A DNA stretch of 64,000 nt from Biomphalaria glabrata (Eukaryota > Mollusca > Gastropoda > Planorbidae). The stretch lies in contig NC_074725.1 of NCBI RefSeq assembly GCF_947242115.1, forward strand, positions 11,852,511 through 11,916,510. Direction: 5' to 3'. This document shows, piece by piece, positions 35,183 through 48,344 of the stretch. Position 1 is the stretch's first letter. Every line of letters begins with the position of its first letter. The translations under genes were made by a program, and so were the position numbers. The notes below the pieces were generated by a model. The model saw only the letters and a list, made by a program, of their open reading frames with translations. It did no database searches and had not been told where the DNA came from.

Positions 35183-38100
35183 ATGGGCTCTTTCAAACTT
35201 CTTCTCTTTGCCGCTGCTGTTATTACTGGTAAAGATCTACATCTAGATTTTTTGTTTTGAAATAGATATGTGTCAATTGAGTAAATCACCTTTTTATTTA
35301 TTTATTCGTGCGTCTTTCTGTGCCTTTTTCTTTTTGACTGTTCAACTCTACGTACCCCTGTGTCGTATGTCACTTTCAGCTAATAGAAACCCAATTCATG
35401 ATGGTTTCATAAGTTTCATGTTTCTTTCTAAAATGTAAATTATTTTGTCCTAGTTTAAACTTTCTGCAAAACTGAAGGGGAGGGGATGGAGGGCAGGAAT
35501 CGAACTCAGGACCACCGTGACGACAGTTCGAAACGCAAACCACAGCCATACTTTAGCCTTAGTATATCATTTAAAGCCTAGTTACATAATGTTAGCCCAG
35601 CATCGCGATTGCGTTACTCTTTCTATCCTACAGGTGTCAGTACGTTCACCTGCCCAAAGTGTACGAACGAGAATAACTGGAGATCTTGTACAGACACCCA
35701 GACTTGTACAGGCAATGTGGACGTATGTAGTTGAGCTGTATTATATTTTAATATCATGGGTTTAAATACCTAGATCTAGTTTGGGTAATTCATTTCGTTT
35801 TGAATGACACCCGAAAAGAAATATTTCCTGTACATGTCCCAATCTAGCATTTAGTTGAAAAAAAAAATCTGTAAAACTCAAGATGTTTTTTTAACTGCTA
35901 TCTTGCTCTTTTTGTTTTGCCATACAGTACTTAGTAATACTAATGACAATAATCTTTTATCTCTATATTTTTATGTTTATATTTTGAGCGTTTCATTTTT
36001 TCTGCTAAGAACAGTTGCTGCCCGGGAAAAGTGGAGGGATTTGGTTACGCGAACTGTCACAGCACAGCTGCGAAGAAAGTCAAGGGATAGAGGATTAGGA
36101 TGAATTAATTAATTTTTTTTTGGGTATCGAAAACAAAAGAAAGAAATTGTACTTGACAGATGTGGTGGTATACGTTGAATTAGTCCCCTTTATAATTTGT
36201 GTAAAGAAAAGGATCAACTCATCACTAGTGTGAAGAAACGAAAACCAAGCTGGTTCGGTTAGATTGTCGGACATGACTCACTGTCGACATCCTTCAAGGT
36301 ACAGTAGAGCACGAAGAAAGGGCTGTCCGAACAAAAGCTGGCTGGACAACGTAAAAGAATGGACCTGGCTCGACCTTGAAAGTTGAAACCTGCTAAGAAC
36401 AGCTGCTGACCTGGAAAAGAGGAGCGATTTTGTTACGCGCACTGTCACAGCTCAGCACTACGAAGAAAGTCAAGGGACAGGTGAGAGAGACGAGAGAAAC
36501 TACACACAAAAAAAGATGAGATCTATGAACTAGGCAAGACATTTATTCAGTTAAAGATGTGTTTAAGTTTATTTTAGTTTGTTGAACTAAATGTAAATGT
36601 ACAGGTGTGTTTATCCAAGTGTATCTATCTGGGTGTAAATATTTAACTTCTGCACGGAAGTCCTCAACTGTAAACAAAAGTTAATTTCGGTTTATGTTGC
36701 TAGAGTTATGGCACGTTGCAATGCCACGGGAGTTTATTTTTGAATGATTGTCAGTGATTGTACGTACTTCATGTCTTGGTGGTTAATTGTACTTACAGAT
36801 TTGTCAGCTGATTGTGGAGAATGATGGCACCAGACACAAGCTGGATTATCACTGCTCACACAGCCAGGTGAGAGCTTCAGCGCATATTATGCAATCACTT
36901 GATCAACCGAATAAAAACATTGTCATAAATGCGAAATAATTAACACTATAAAAATTGATATAATTTTATTGTTTCTGTTGCGTACGACCATTGGCAATTG
37001 ATGTGGGTGACGCTGCTGACTCTTTTATAACTTCACGTCATCTTCAACCATTACTATTCTCAAGGTCGGAATCGTATTGACCTGATGTGCTTTCTCTCTT
37101 CAATTCTTTTCATAACCTGCTTTCGCCTGTTAATGTGATCTGAAGGATTTTGTTTTGAAAGTTCGATCTTGAAACTTATCGATGCAATGTTCATTTCATA
37201 TAATAAAAAAAATAGATTCTGACAATGTTAAACGTTTTCATAGCATTGAAACGAGCCCCAAGTGAAATTGATTCCTTACTAAATAAAATGGTCAAAAAAA
37301 TGGCTTTATTAGCCCAGATATAGCATAAAAGTACAAAGAAATAACATATACTCTTTGTACTTTACATCAGTCTAAGCAGCCAGTTTGTACTTTACATCAG
37401 TCTAAGCAGCCAGTTTGTACTTTACATCAGTCTAAGCAGCCAGTTTGTACTTTACATCAGTCTAAGCAGCCAGTTTGTACTTTACATCAGTCTAAGCAGA
37501 CAGTTTTACTTTACATCAGTCTAAGCAGCCAGTTTGTACTTGACATCAGTCTAAGCAGCCAGTTTGTACTTGACATCATTCTAAGCAGCCAGTTTGTACT
37601 TTACATCAGTCTAAGCAGCCAGTTTGTACTTTACATCAGTCTAAGCAGCCAGTTTGTACTTTACATCAGTCTAAGCAGCCAGTTTGTACTTTACATCAGT
37701 CTAAGCAGCCAGTTTGTACTTTACATCAGTCTAAGCAGCCAGTTTGTACTTTACATCAGTCTAAGCAGCCAGTTTGTACTTTACATCAGTCTAAGCAGCC
37801 AGTTTGTACTTTACATCAGTCTAAGCAGCCAGTTTGTACTTTACATCAGTCTAAGCAGTCAGTTTGTACTTCACATCAGTCTAAGCAGCCAGTTTGTACT
37901 TTACATCAGTCTAAGCAGCCAGTTTGTACTTTACATCAGTCTAAGCAGCCAGTTTGTACTTTACATCAGTCTAAATATCATCTTGATGCGAGAATGAGTA
38001 TTTGAGAAATAACAAGTACAATTATCTAATGGGACCAAACCCTACAAATTTAGCAATAACTTAGAATGTTGAAAGATTAATTTCCATTGTGAATATCAAA

Positions 38101-38454
38101 GAAAATAATTAATTACCAGTAATTAGTCAATTAATTGACTAATTGGCTGGTTTTGTATTGATTGCATTTCTTATCTATGCCAATGAATAATTGTGCAAAG
38201 TTTCAACTTGATCCGATATTGGGTGTGGGAGAAATGACGTGTACAAACTTCCTACAAGACAGACTGAATGAGTTGATAGAAGCTTTGTAACAACACATTC
38301 TTGTTCTCAACAGAACTGTCATGACGAGCACGAGACTCAACATTGTGACATCAACGTGAATGGACACTGCCAATTCTGCTGTAACTCCATCGCTTCATGT
38401 AAAACACAAAGGGAGGGAATCTTCGACACTTGCGAACTAGAGTTTTGTCCTTAG
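35183..38454 (+). CDS. Small secreted cysteine-rich protein, gene B (unrecognised family)
   Basis: This is the most complete member. Exons are 35183-35228, 35634-35722, 36799-36867 and 38314-38454, phases 1, 0 and 0, all GT-AG, giving 114 residues. The signal peptide is MGSFKLLLFAAAVITG plus a few residues. Mature motifs are CPKCTNENNWRSC, TC, ICQLIVENDGTRHK, YHC, NCHDEHETQHC, GHCQFCC and SC. The ending is unlike its relatives: the final cysteine codon is TGC, not TGT, and is followed by Glu-Leu-Glu-Phe-Cys-Pro and TAG. This removes the donor-like GTAAGT seen in A, C and E and adds a 14th cysteine, allowing seven disulphides. AATAAA motifs lie at 38484 and 38502, close after the stop. No trans-membrane segment follows the signal. 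It is presumably secreted, role unknown. Intron 2 has a LINE relic and intron 3 a 30-bp minisatellite. Confidence 0.85.
36000..36500 (+). mobile_element. LINE C-terminal fragments in intron 2 of gene B
   Basis: Two nearby pieces share AAGTGGAGGGATTTGGTTAC-like and TCACAGC-rich blocks. The longer piece, read in changing frames, gives DSLSTSFKV, CPNKSWLDNVKEWTWLDLES and DFVTRTVTAQ, as in many LINE ORF ends. An R fragment lies between them (36095-36205). An inverted scrap of the same type is at 55320-55400. Confidence 0.65.
37354..37974. repeat. 30-bp minisatellite, about 20 copies
   Basis: Unit TTTGTACTTTACATCAGTCT plus AAGCAGCCAG. Copies are nearly identical. There are no unique spacers, so this is not a CRISPR array. 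It lies in intron 3 of gene B, about 340 bp before exon 4. Confidence 0.97.
38085..38295 (-). repeat. Dispersed repeat R, inverted copy (intron 3 of gene B)
   Basis: Inverse of the family order: AATTACCAGTAATTAGTCAA, GTTTCAACTTGATCCGATAT, TTGGGTGTGGGAGAAATGAC and AGACTGAATGAGTTGATAGA. Confidence 0.7.
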
Positions 38455-38904
38455 TGCCAACTAGAACAAGGCTTTGAGAGGAGAATAAATCTGATATTGT
38501 GAATAAATCGTTGCCAAGAGTCAAACTATTTTTGTTTGTGAATCGAAGTTTTATGAATAACTTCTAAATAGACTTACACAGTTATTAAAGAATACAGTTA
38601 TGTTGAGTCATTTAAAATGACAATTTAAAAAATTAAGAGGATCCTCCCATACAAGAAATTCCTGACATGTGCAGAGAGAAAGCATTCATAAGTATAAAAG
38701 GCATTAAAAAGCTTGTTTTCAAGTCCAAAAATTAAATTTAATGGTTCCTATTTCTGCTTTGAAAAATTCTTCCCATTACTTAAGCAAAGAGGGGTAACTT
38801 GGAATTTAAAAAATTCTTTAAAAAAATAAAATTTTGAAAAAATAATACAATTTAAGATCTAATACTAATAAATAAATTAAAAATTAAAAAAAATAGAACA
38901 ATAT

Positions 38905-39050
38905 ATATCTATAAACCTCGGGAAAACAGAAGTCATGTTCCAGAAGTCACCCAATAAAACATACTCAGCCCCGAAGATCACTATAAACTGACAGCCCCTT
39001 AACGTGGTAGACCACCTCACATATCTGGGTATCTGCGTACAATGGCTTTG
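38905..39050 (+). mobile_element. LINE reverse-transcriptase scrap
   Basis: Encodes INLGKTEVMFQKS, SAPKITIN, PLNVVDHLTYLGI: the well-known thumb-side RT block (NxxKTEVMxQ ... VDxFxYLG). Confidence 0.65.
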
Positions 39051-39649
39051 CTTGCCTTGGTTGTGGCAAAATATGTAGGTCACAGCTGGGGCTGTGCTGC
39101 CACGAGAAATACTGCATTACTCACTAATCTTCGAACTCGAAGACAAGCCTTATTATATATATATAATAAGCAAGCTCTACCATATAAAAAGCTTAAAAAT
39201 ACTTATTTTCCCGGGTGGAGACATAAGCACAGGGGCTATGGGCCATTTTGTTAGAAAATTCTTTTAAAAATTAATAATTCTTAATTTACATTACAAAGAG
39301 TAACCACGCTGAATTTCTAGTTGGAAAGGAAATTGATAATCTCTTCGTTTAGGAAAGTTTTAAAAAACTGTTGCTAGCGTCTCAATGCATTATTCTGCTG
39401 TAGAACTTAAACGTAAAGGACGCACTGTACTGTAGTAGGAACTTTCGGGGGGGGGGGGGAGTTCATGTGTCTACTCAGTCCTAGCCTAGTATCATCGACG
39501 CAAAACGTATTCAATCATTCGGAATTTACGACATTAACCAACTATCACGTCGCGCAATCAGGCCCCTATCAAAGGTATTAGCTCTTCAATTGACTCGTCC
39601 GACTGGCATGTTGCATAGGCCATACACCCATAAATGAATCATACCCAAG

Positions 39650-39815
39650 TGATACAACGTGAACGGGCTCTTATCTTTTCTCATCGTATAGAATACAGAC
39701 GTTACTTCAAAAAAGTAGATGATTACATCATACTCGTCATGAATCTAGTCATGCATGTTAACCAACGACTTAAATCCTGCCAAGTCATTGGTTGTCCTGG
39801 CTGGCTCAGGTTCAT
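39650..39815 (-). mobile_element. LINE 3' end, truncated copy
   Basis: Inverse of the 32316 family tail: GACGTTACTTCAAAAAAGTA, GATGATTACATC and GGCTGGCTCAGG are shared with 23040-23290. Confidence 0.65.
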
Positions 39816-40067
39816 ATACAATGTGTCACCAACTTTTCAATCCACAAAACTAAACTAATTAACTACAGGGAGTTTGGACCTTTATACTTTCGTTTATGAG
39901 GACAGTAACAAATAGTACTCATAGCCCGCTAGCTCGTTAAATGTAAGATTAAAGGCACGCAACCAATAATATAAGTAATTACATTTATCTGCCCTTGGCA
40001 TCCACGAGCGATGTATCGATCTCTCTCTCTCTCAAAATCTCTTTCTCTCTCTATCTCAATGTATTTA

Positions 40068-41024
40068 TGTGGTGGGTTCAGCACAGAATATGACAACCAA
40101 AATGACGAAGCAAGTCAGGAGGCTTATTTCAAGTTTAATGTACACAAAAAACCTGCCAAAGGCAAACATACAACATGATTACTAATGAGCATAAAATAAA
40201 CATAATTATATGGTCTAAATGAACAGACCAATTTGTAAAAAAATGTAAACACAATGTCAGGTATAAATACTAGATCAAGCAAAAACAAAAAAGAAAATCT
40301 TATAGTGTGAACCAATCATCTCTTTTATAAACATAAGAGAGATATGGAACACCACCAAACATTAATAAAATAAATGACAAAGTAATTTTCAAAAAATAAA
40401 TCAACTAGTTCTATAGAAAACTAACATACATTGAAGAGCTTCGCTCTTACCTTTTCTTACAAAAACTATGACACTTAAATAGAACAAATCTATGCACGGT
40501 TTCTTAACAGCCAGTATCTACAACTGGTTATAGGAATATATTTACAAGAGGGACAATTAATATGGTGAGCTTGACTCACAAACAAAAGATACAATGGGCT
40601 TGGCTCATAAGATATGAGCTCAACTGACAAGAAAAAACAAAATAGGAACTGAGGTCCCCACATTATATACAATGGGCCTTCCTTCCAAAGGCATCTCAAA
40701 ACTACAAAACAAAGGTAGTCCGACAATGAGGACAAAACCTGGGTAGCAATATGCTATATAAAAATAAACAAGAATATATGATATACAAGAAACAGTAAAA
40801 ATGTGTTTACCTGCAGCCTTGGTCAAAACAATGAACTTAGGACAAACACAGCAGGATCAGACAAGGTGGTATTGGAGTAGGTGCGTAGCAGCAAGTTTCA
40901 ATCGAGGATGCCAGCAGGAAAAGGAATTCAAATCTCAGCTACCGGGGCAGAGGTCAACTTGACCATTTGCTGACCGGTGCTTGGTCAAGTTCAGCCGACC
41001 CGTATACCAGGTCCTCCCCACTAC

Positions 41025-41025
<1 letters not shown>
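40068..41025. mobile_element. Possible solo LTR (fossil)
   Basis: A 958-bp non-coding block begins TGTGGTGGG and ends CCCCACTACA, giving TG...CA ends with an approximate 9-bp inverse match. No target duplication is clear; a TATC microsatellite abuts the right end and may have blurred it. Superfamily unknown. Confidence 0.3.
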
Positions 41026-41180
<155 letters not shown>

Positions 41181-41200
41181 TAATATAATAATAATAATAA

Positions 41201-41320
41201 TAATAATCTTTATTATCCGTAAGGAAATTTGTCTTACAATTTGTGCATTACACCAAACAAAAAACATTATAACTATAAGAAACCAAAGTGTACATTCACA
41301 CCAGACTCACTCATAATTTA
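41201..41320. repeat. Dispersed repeat, same family as 2326-2442
   Basis: ATAATAAT run, CTTTATTATCCGTAAGGAAA, TTGTCTTACAATTTGTGCAT and CACCAGACTCACTCATAATT. Confidence 0.6.
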
Positions 41321-41639
41321 CATATATATACTTTGGCCCTTGCACAATGTAATACTAAGACGATAGGTAAAAAATTGACGGCTATTTTATTTAGTGGGAG
41401 GTATAGGAGTTGTTATGGCACGCTTAGGAACTAATTATTTGTTTCGGAAATAGGAGAAGTTTTGACTTGGAGACAAGGACATGACTAGTAAAAACAAGGT
41501 TTTAGAGACAGAACGAAATATCAACCGAGGTAAACAGACTACTTCCAGGACAACGTAGAGATAAGTCACATTTTATGAACGTCTAGAGCTAGCTGACTTT
41601 CGACGGTCTCCCTTCATTGCTATTAAATTTGCTCGACAT

Positions 41640-41895
41640 TCAGTATCAGCGTTGATTAAAAAAACAAGGATAAAATACTCAGAAAGACACAAAGATAAAG
41701 GCACATTCCTCGTCCCATATGCTAGGACAAATTCGTACAAATACTCCTTCTTCCCTAGTGCTATTAGAGCATGGAATGGGTTGCCTGAGCTAGCAAGGAA
41801 CACCAGTGACTTAGCAAAATTTAAGTCATTGGTTACCATGCATGGTAGGACGTAATCATCTTCTTTTTTGGAGTAATGTCTGTATTATATAAGAT
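41640..41895 (+). mobile_element. LINE 3' end, truncated copy
   Basis: Encodes KYSERHKDKGTFLVPYART, YKYSFFPSAIRAWNGLPELA and DLAKFKSLVTMHG, close to the copy at 32316, and ends in the AAGATAAGATA tail. Confidence 0.8.
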
Positions 41896-42002
41896 AAGAT
41901 AGACAGAATGAGGTACAGGGCGACGTAAACAGACAACTTCCAGGACGCATTAGAGACAGAAGCCTTTGATAAACGTAGACCTAGAGTCTACATATATATA
42001 TG

Positions 42003-42041
<39 letters not shown>

Positions 42042-42066
42042 GTAGATAGATAGATAGATAGATAGG

Positions 42067-42125
<59 letters not shown>

Positions 42126-42139
42126 GTAGATAGGTAGAC

Positions 42140-42208
<69 letters not shown>
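42003..42208. repeat. (GATA)n microsatellite with GGTA interruptions
   Basis: About 205 bp. Confidence 0.95.
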
Positions 42209-42210
<2 letters not shown>

Positions 42211-42422
42211 TACTTTTAAAATACTCTCAAATACTTTGTCTACATGCAAGGCCCTACTACCAGAATATTACACGACTTGATCATTTAAAAGAGTCTCTGT
42301 CATTATTGCGTGTAGGTCTGTAGAACAAAAGTGAGAAATGATCACTGTAGTAACAAAAAATGAAACAGCAGACGACCATGTTTAAATTCAGATATTACAT
42401 CGGTACGTGCAGAGGTCTAGCT

Positions 42423-44652
42423 CCGGGGTCGGCAACCTGCGGCTCGCGAGCCACATGCGGCTCTTTGGATGTGAAGCTGCGGCTCTTTCGTTCCATACGT
42501 AAATATTATTTATTTTATCGAAATTTTTTTTTTTCAAAAAGTTCTGAATCGTTTAACGAGGATTAGGCACTGATTCTATCTTCAGCCACTTGTACTCGCT
42601 TTTCACCCCACCCCCACCCCCATTACACGCGTCGTCACTGTAATCATTCCGTCGGAAGCTCTTGAATGACGCCGTCGTCCGATGCTTCTATGTACGCTTT
42701 AATTCGCTTTTGGCTGTGACGTGTAGTTTATTGTTTCAGGTAAATGAGTTAGAAGCGAATTATCTTCTCAAAGTTAGAAACAATCTATAAGTAATGCTGA
42801 TCTGGGTTGGGTACCAGTACGTACCACTAGAAATTGCACAAAAAGGCAAACCATTTACATATGGTATGTCAAAGATTGCTTTATAGGTGCATCTGGAAAA
42901 CATTTTCATGATTTCGAAAAAAAAAATTGAAAAAAAAATCAAAGCTAAAACAGATAAAATAGCTCAAATGTCTTTAAATGTAACATATTTGCCGGTGGAA
43001 GATATTCAATATTCTTCTGTCTTGTCACTTGCTATAGTTGAATTGGCAACATAAAAGACAGGGTAAGTTGACGCTTTTGTCATGTATGTCTTCCCAAGTT
43101 CCAAAAGAAGAACTTGGATTGCTACCGCTCTGGAGACAAACTAGAGGGGATGATAGAGCGTATGCCGAGCAAAAATACCTTGAAGACATTAAAATCGTTT
43201 AAAAAACAACTGATTGAGCCAGACAGGAAAAAATAAAGGAGCAACTAAGATTCTTCGAAGCAAAAAAAATTGCGAAATTCTTACGTTTCACTGAATAATA
43301 CACCAAGAAGCGCTTTTTGACCAAACGATTCAGGCCAAAATAGTTGAGGTCATAAGTTCGGTAATCAAGATTGTTAATAGCATCTTGTCAAAAGCACTTA
43401 ACCATCGTCAGTTTAAAGAATTCTTAAGCGAAATGGAAACTCCGTATTCCGATCTCCTTCACAAATAAAGTGTGTGATGGCTTTCCAAAGGTAAGGTGTT
43501 GAAACGTTTTGGCTTGTGCTTGAATGAATTAAATACTTTCCTAAATAAAAAAAAGATATTTATCACCCTGAATTAGAGAACGACAAAAGGTTGCAAAACT
43601 TTTAACTTTACATAACAGCGAAATTAAATGAGCTGAATGTTAAACCACAAAGAAATGGAAACCCAGCCGATGTTTGGGTAGAAGATTAGGCTTCTTTTGA
43701 AAAAAAAATATTATTGCAGAAGAGCGGTAAGTTACTTTTTTATTAAATGTCTAAAGAAATATCGCGATAATATCGGTGCAACTTTTGACACGAATTACTT
43801 CAGCACAGTTACAAAAAATAAATAGTTCAAATATGAATTTGTTGACAGTTTTCTATGACAGTTATGAAGAATTACAAACTAACAAAATCATTCTAGCATT
43901 ACTGGTAAATCAACACAAATAGTAACGAAATCCACATTGATCCATTTGAAATTGATACTGGATTTCTAGAAATGCCATTGAGTGAAAGTAAAACTTTGTG
44001 GAGTTGAAAATTTAAAGAGTTGAAAAGCAAGTTGGAAGAGTTGAAAGTCCAGAAATGCATGTACGTAACGCAACAAGAAAAATGCCGCGAGTTGATTCGG
44101 CGCAAGGAATAATCTTCCAGTTTGCAACATTGAGGTGAAGAAGTTCGAGTGCTATATTCGGATCTACATATTCGTCCGAGCAAGCGTTCTCTTGCATGAT
44201 ATTATTAAAAGTAAGAAGCCAACAAACAAATGAAAATTTAGAGTCGTGTTTGAAACTAAAAACAACAAGTTATGAACCAAATGTATACAAAATTTCTAAA
44301 ACCAAAGCCATTCATTGAATTTGTTTGCTTAATTGCTTGTTATTGAAGTACAAGTTAGTGTTACTAATAAATGTTTAACTGCTCTATTTGCTACCAACAT
44401 AAACAAAACAATGATCTAATAATGCCATATATATATATATCTTATCTACTTTTGCTGTGAAAGCACTAGTTATATATGAATACATATATATTTTGTCTTT
44501 TGAAAAAAAAAAAAAATTTTCATTAAAAAATTAGTAATGTGAGTACTACGTATTGTTGGCAAGAAAAAAAAAACGCTGTGGCTCTTTAAAATTTAAAAAT
44601 TTTGTAAATTGTAATTTTTGGCTCTTTCAACTCAAAAGGTTGCCGACCCCTG
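42423..44652 (+). mobile_element. hAT DNA transposon, degraded, with intact ends and 8-bp target duplication
   Basis: The left terminus CCGGGGTCGGCAACCTGCGG and the right terminus GGTTGCCGACCCCTG are inverse copies over 15 bp with one difference. The octamer GTCTAGCT stands on both sides (42415-42422 and 44653-44660), the target length of hAT elements. Subterminal GCGGCTC/GGCTCTTT motifs fit the common CAGGGGTCGGCAACC group. Inside, plus-strand pieces resemble the BED/ZBED-like transposase: KPFTYGMSKIAL, VTYLPVEDIQYS, LSLAIVELAT and, near the end, a C-terminal block with ...KSKKPTN. The pieces are in different frames with stops, so no active transposase is encoded. Confidence 0.88.
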
Positions 44653-44859
44653 GTCTAGCTCATTGCGCTACACTTTCCATAGGATGTAATCTCACTTTAT
44701 CTCTGGGCATTCGGTTTTAATTCCTGTGTCCGGAAAACATAAACAAATAATAACTATGTTCGGACTTTGTTGCTTTACCTCAAAATCTGACTTTCTTTCA
44801 TTATCAGTCAAAACATTTTTTTTTAAAGTTATTTCATCCGCTTTTCAAAAAACAAAAAG

Positions 44860-44866
44860 TATAAAT
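44860..44866 (+). promoter_or_regulatory. TATA box of cysteine-rich gene C
   Basis: TATAAAT 83 bp before the ATG at 44943. Confidence 0.65.
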
Positions 44867-44942
44867 AATTAACTCTCCAATTGATGTTCAATTGTTTTCT
44901 TTCACAGATATTTGCAAATCTAACAAATCGATTTTTTCAGCC

Positions 44943-47900
44943 ATGAACTCAATCCGCCTTGTTGTTATTGCTGCTGCAATTATCTACGGTGAGTTATTAT
45001 TTTTAAATCTTCTGTATAACCTGAAAGCCTGTTAGGTATTCAATCGTTAGACCCGAAGCCAAAACTTTTGATTCAAATAAGATTGTATTGTAAGCGAAAT
45101 GCTGTACTTTTTATTTTTTTTATTTATTTAAATTTCGTTGTTTTTTTTTTACTGCAATAATATTCTTATGACATGATTAGGAGTTTGGCGCGAAAAGTTA
45201 TTTGTTTCATCAAAAGGGTTAAAGTTTACGTTTAGTGACAAGGACGTGACAATTGAAAAACAAGAATAGGGTTTGATGTGCAACGAAAGTAAATACAGAA
45301 TAGTTGTGGCGGCTTTAGAGAGAGACAGGGATTTAGTTTTAGTTTATGGACATGGCTATTTAGCCTAACGATATACGACGGTTCTCTTAATTATAGATAA
45401 AAGGAATTATTCGACATCTTTCATCAGCGCCGAGTATTTTTTTCATAATTGGCCTTTCGCATGTGCTCTTTGGTTATTTGAGGTTGGACCTATCTTACAG
45501 AAGACACAGCGCCGAGTCGCCCAACGATATGAATACACTTCGCAGGGACTAATAATTGTTTGTTTTTTTTAGGGTCATGTTTAGTTGATTAAATGTTCAC
45601 CTTAAAATCACAGAAGTTCGAATGCTTAAGAGCGTAAGATCATATTTTATATTTCCAAGCGGATACTAAATAATAAAAAATAATATTTTTTATAATTTTA
45701 AATATATTATCATTGAATGTTTTTATTTATTTTTTTTTACAAATTTTCAAGCATTAAAGAGATAGCAAATTTTTAATTTGTTTTTAAGCACATTTTCTCT
45801 ACTTCAGGTGTCAGTGCCATCACCTGCCCCAGGTGTACCGATGAGAATGACTGGACGACTTGTACTGACACACAAACATGTAACGGAAATGATGACGTAA
45901 GTCTAATTAACTTTGTTCTCCTCCTGTTCAGCTCCAGATTTGTTTTGAAGTAGAAACTTAACTAGTAAGGATACATAGGTCCTAAACAGTGCTAAGCTGA
46001 ACGAACAGTGCTAAGCTGAACGAACAGTGCTAAGCTGAACGAACAGTGCTAAGCTGAACGAACAGTGCTAAGCTGAATGAACAGTGCTAAGCTGAACGAA
46101 CAGTGCTAAGCTGAACGAACAGTTCTACTCTGAACAAACGATACTACTCTGAACAAACAGTGCTACTTTGAACAAACAGTGTTACTCTGGACACAAAATG
46201 GTTCTATGAACAAAAAGAGCTACTTTCAATAAACAGTGATACTCTGGACAAGCGGTGCTACTCTGAACTGAACAAACAGTGCTACCCTGAACAAACATTG
46301 GTTCTCTGAACAAACAGTGATACCCCGGACTAACGGTGCTACTCTGAACAAACAGTGCTTTTCCTCAACCCTGTAAAGTGAAAATCTCCATTAAAGAGAT
46401 AATTACTACTGTTCCAACCACTCTACAGTACACTTCTTTAAACTTGCACGTCGATCTCATTTGTCTATAATTGACTAGTCAAAGAAGTGAGAATGCTCTT
46501 ATGATCATAAAATTCATTTGTTCAACAACAGCTTTTCTTTCCTGATTTTGTTGTAAATGTTGTCATTGAAAATAAAACAGCTCATTTTCTTAGCAAAATC
46601 AATTTATAGGAAAAAGGAAAAGCTCGTTCCTCAAGATGACCCAGTGTACGACACTAAACCCCTTAAAAAATATAGCGTGCACTGCTTACATTTCATGTAG
46701 ATATCTAATCTTTGGCCTAGATAGGCCTACATACTTTTCTTGTTATGTTGAATTTACCTCATTATGAAAAAACACTTAGGCAGGCTGTGGTTTAACGGTT
46801 ACTCCCTAGTTACGTAGCAGTCATGGCTAATGTTTCAAACGCCATCTTGTTTCTTACCAACAGACTTGCCAGCTGGTTGTGGAGAATGACGGCAGCAGAC
46901 ACAGAGTGAACTACCATTGTACACACAGCCAGGTAACAGTTTCTGTCTAAGACATTTATCTTAATTACGTATATAGATCACATACAAGGATAAAATAGGT
47001 CTTTTTATTAACAAATGTGCAATATTTTAACAAATTTGCAATATTTGAACTCTTTCTCTCCTAACTAACGATACCAACGTTGATTCCACCAGAATGTGGT
47101 AAATAATTACAGAAAGAGTTATATCTGTTTAGTGTTGAAAACGAAAGGAAACCCCAACAGTTGACAGCATTATGTTCAAAGCACCTCTGTGTCCATTCAC
47201 CCTTTGCTCGTGCGAATCAATGCTTCTGACAACATACTTTGCATACCGGTACACATACATGCTCTATCAATCACACCCACACACTCCCAATACAGAGTCC
47301 AACTGCACACCCCGACACACACAACCACACCTCACAACACACACAGACACACACTTTACAGCACACACAACAGCCACACTTCAATACAAACAACTAACGT
47401 ACACAACACAAATAACGCACACACAGCACAGAGACAAAACTACCCACAAATAAACAAACACACACCAAACCACACATCACAATACACACAATACACACTC
47501 CCCCAACGACACATTATGATATACACCATCTACACATCACGATACACACAACACACACATACCTCAACTACACATCACGACACACACAACACACACACCA
47601 ACTACACACCACGATACACACAACACACATACACACCAACTACACACCACAATAGACACAACACACACCCCAATTACACGCCACGATATTCACAACACAC
47701 ACAATACCCCCAACCACCTTTTTAAATACATACAGCCTGAATGAACATTAAAAAAAAACAACAGCTTTTTCACTAAGCATTCCAAAAAAAAAAAGAATAA
47801 ATCTGAATGCAAGAAACTAAAAGTGTAAGAAGTTTCCCAATTCAAATCCCATCATTTTGTCGGATGTACAAGTGCATTTTGGGAGTTCATATAATCAGCT

Positions 47901-48344
47901 ATTCTTCATGCGCCATACTTACCAGCATATTGCAAGCCATTTAAATGTCCCAAATACACAAGTCGAGACCAAAAGAAAAATTTCTCTGTTGCTACATTAT
48001 ACACTGTGGGCTGAGGTGGGTCCAAATAGCACCACTTTATAGGCCTGATATGGTCCGCGGGCCGTAGTTGGGTATCACTTTCCTTGTGATATACCTTAGA
48101 ACTCTCAATCGCTGAGACTAGTAAGACGTAATGATCAATAGATTGACTTTTTTGTAAACAACAATGCTAAAATCCATTACGCTGAACTAAAGAATCCATT
48201 CGTGTTCAATACTTTCCACAGAACTGTCAACAACATGAGACCCAACACTGTGACATCACCGTACATGGACACTGCACCTTCTGCTGCGACACCATCGCTT
48301 CCTGCAGAAATCAGAGAGAGGGACTCTTCGACTCTTGTAAGTAA
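44943..48344 (+). CDS. Small secreted cysteine-rich protein, gene C (unrecognised family)
   Basis: Exons are 44943-44988 (signal MNSIRLVVIAAAIIYG), 45808-45896 (CPRCTDENDWTTC, TC), 46864-46932 (TCQLVVENDGSRHR, YHC) and 48222-48336, with the frame running on to Cys-Lys-TAA at 48344. This gives 108 residues and 13 mature cysteines. Exon lengths (46, 89, 69, 115) equal those of D. An AATAAA begins at 48354, ten bases after the stop, so ending here is the simpler reading. The terminal TGTAAGTAA would also serve as a donor (GTAAGT, phase 1). If it does, joining to the phase-1 start of the next exon 2 (54060) restores TGT for Cys. The signal is probably cut after Val-Ser-Ala. Introns 2 and 3 carry a 19-bp minisatellite and a CA-rich tract. 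Secreted; function unknown. Confidence 0.83.
45985..46365. repeat. 19-bp minisatellite, decaying into degenerate units
   Basis: About seven good units of ACAGTGCTAAGCTGAACGA are followed by degenerate relatives (ACAGTGCTACTCTGAACAA). It starts about 90 bp after the exon 2 donor of gene C. Confidence 0.9.
47270..47712. repeat. CA-rich low-complexity tract
   Basis: Irregular ACACA sequence with a higher-order CACACCAACTACACACCACG-like unit. It lies in intron 3 of gene C; the open frames across it are compositional. Confidence 0.85.

Noticed and set aside
37354-37974. Regular 30-bp repeats resembling a CRISPR array
   Set aside because: Units are contiguous with no unique spacers, in an intron of an animal gene; it is a minisatellite.
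47189-47725. 178-codon Thr/His-rich frame
   Set aside because: A by-product of the CA-rich tract in intron 3 of gene C; no start context or conservation signal.
47990-48090. hAT-like terminus with GGTCCGCGGGCCGTAGTTGG
   Set aside because: Single end only, in intron 3 of gene C; not enough to define an element.
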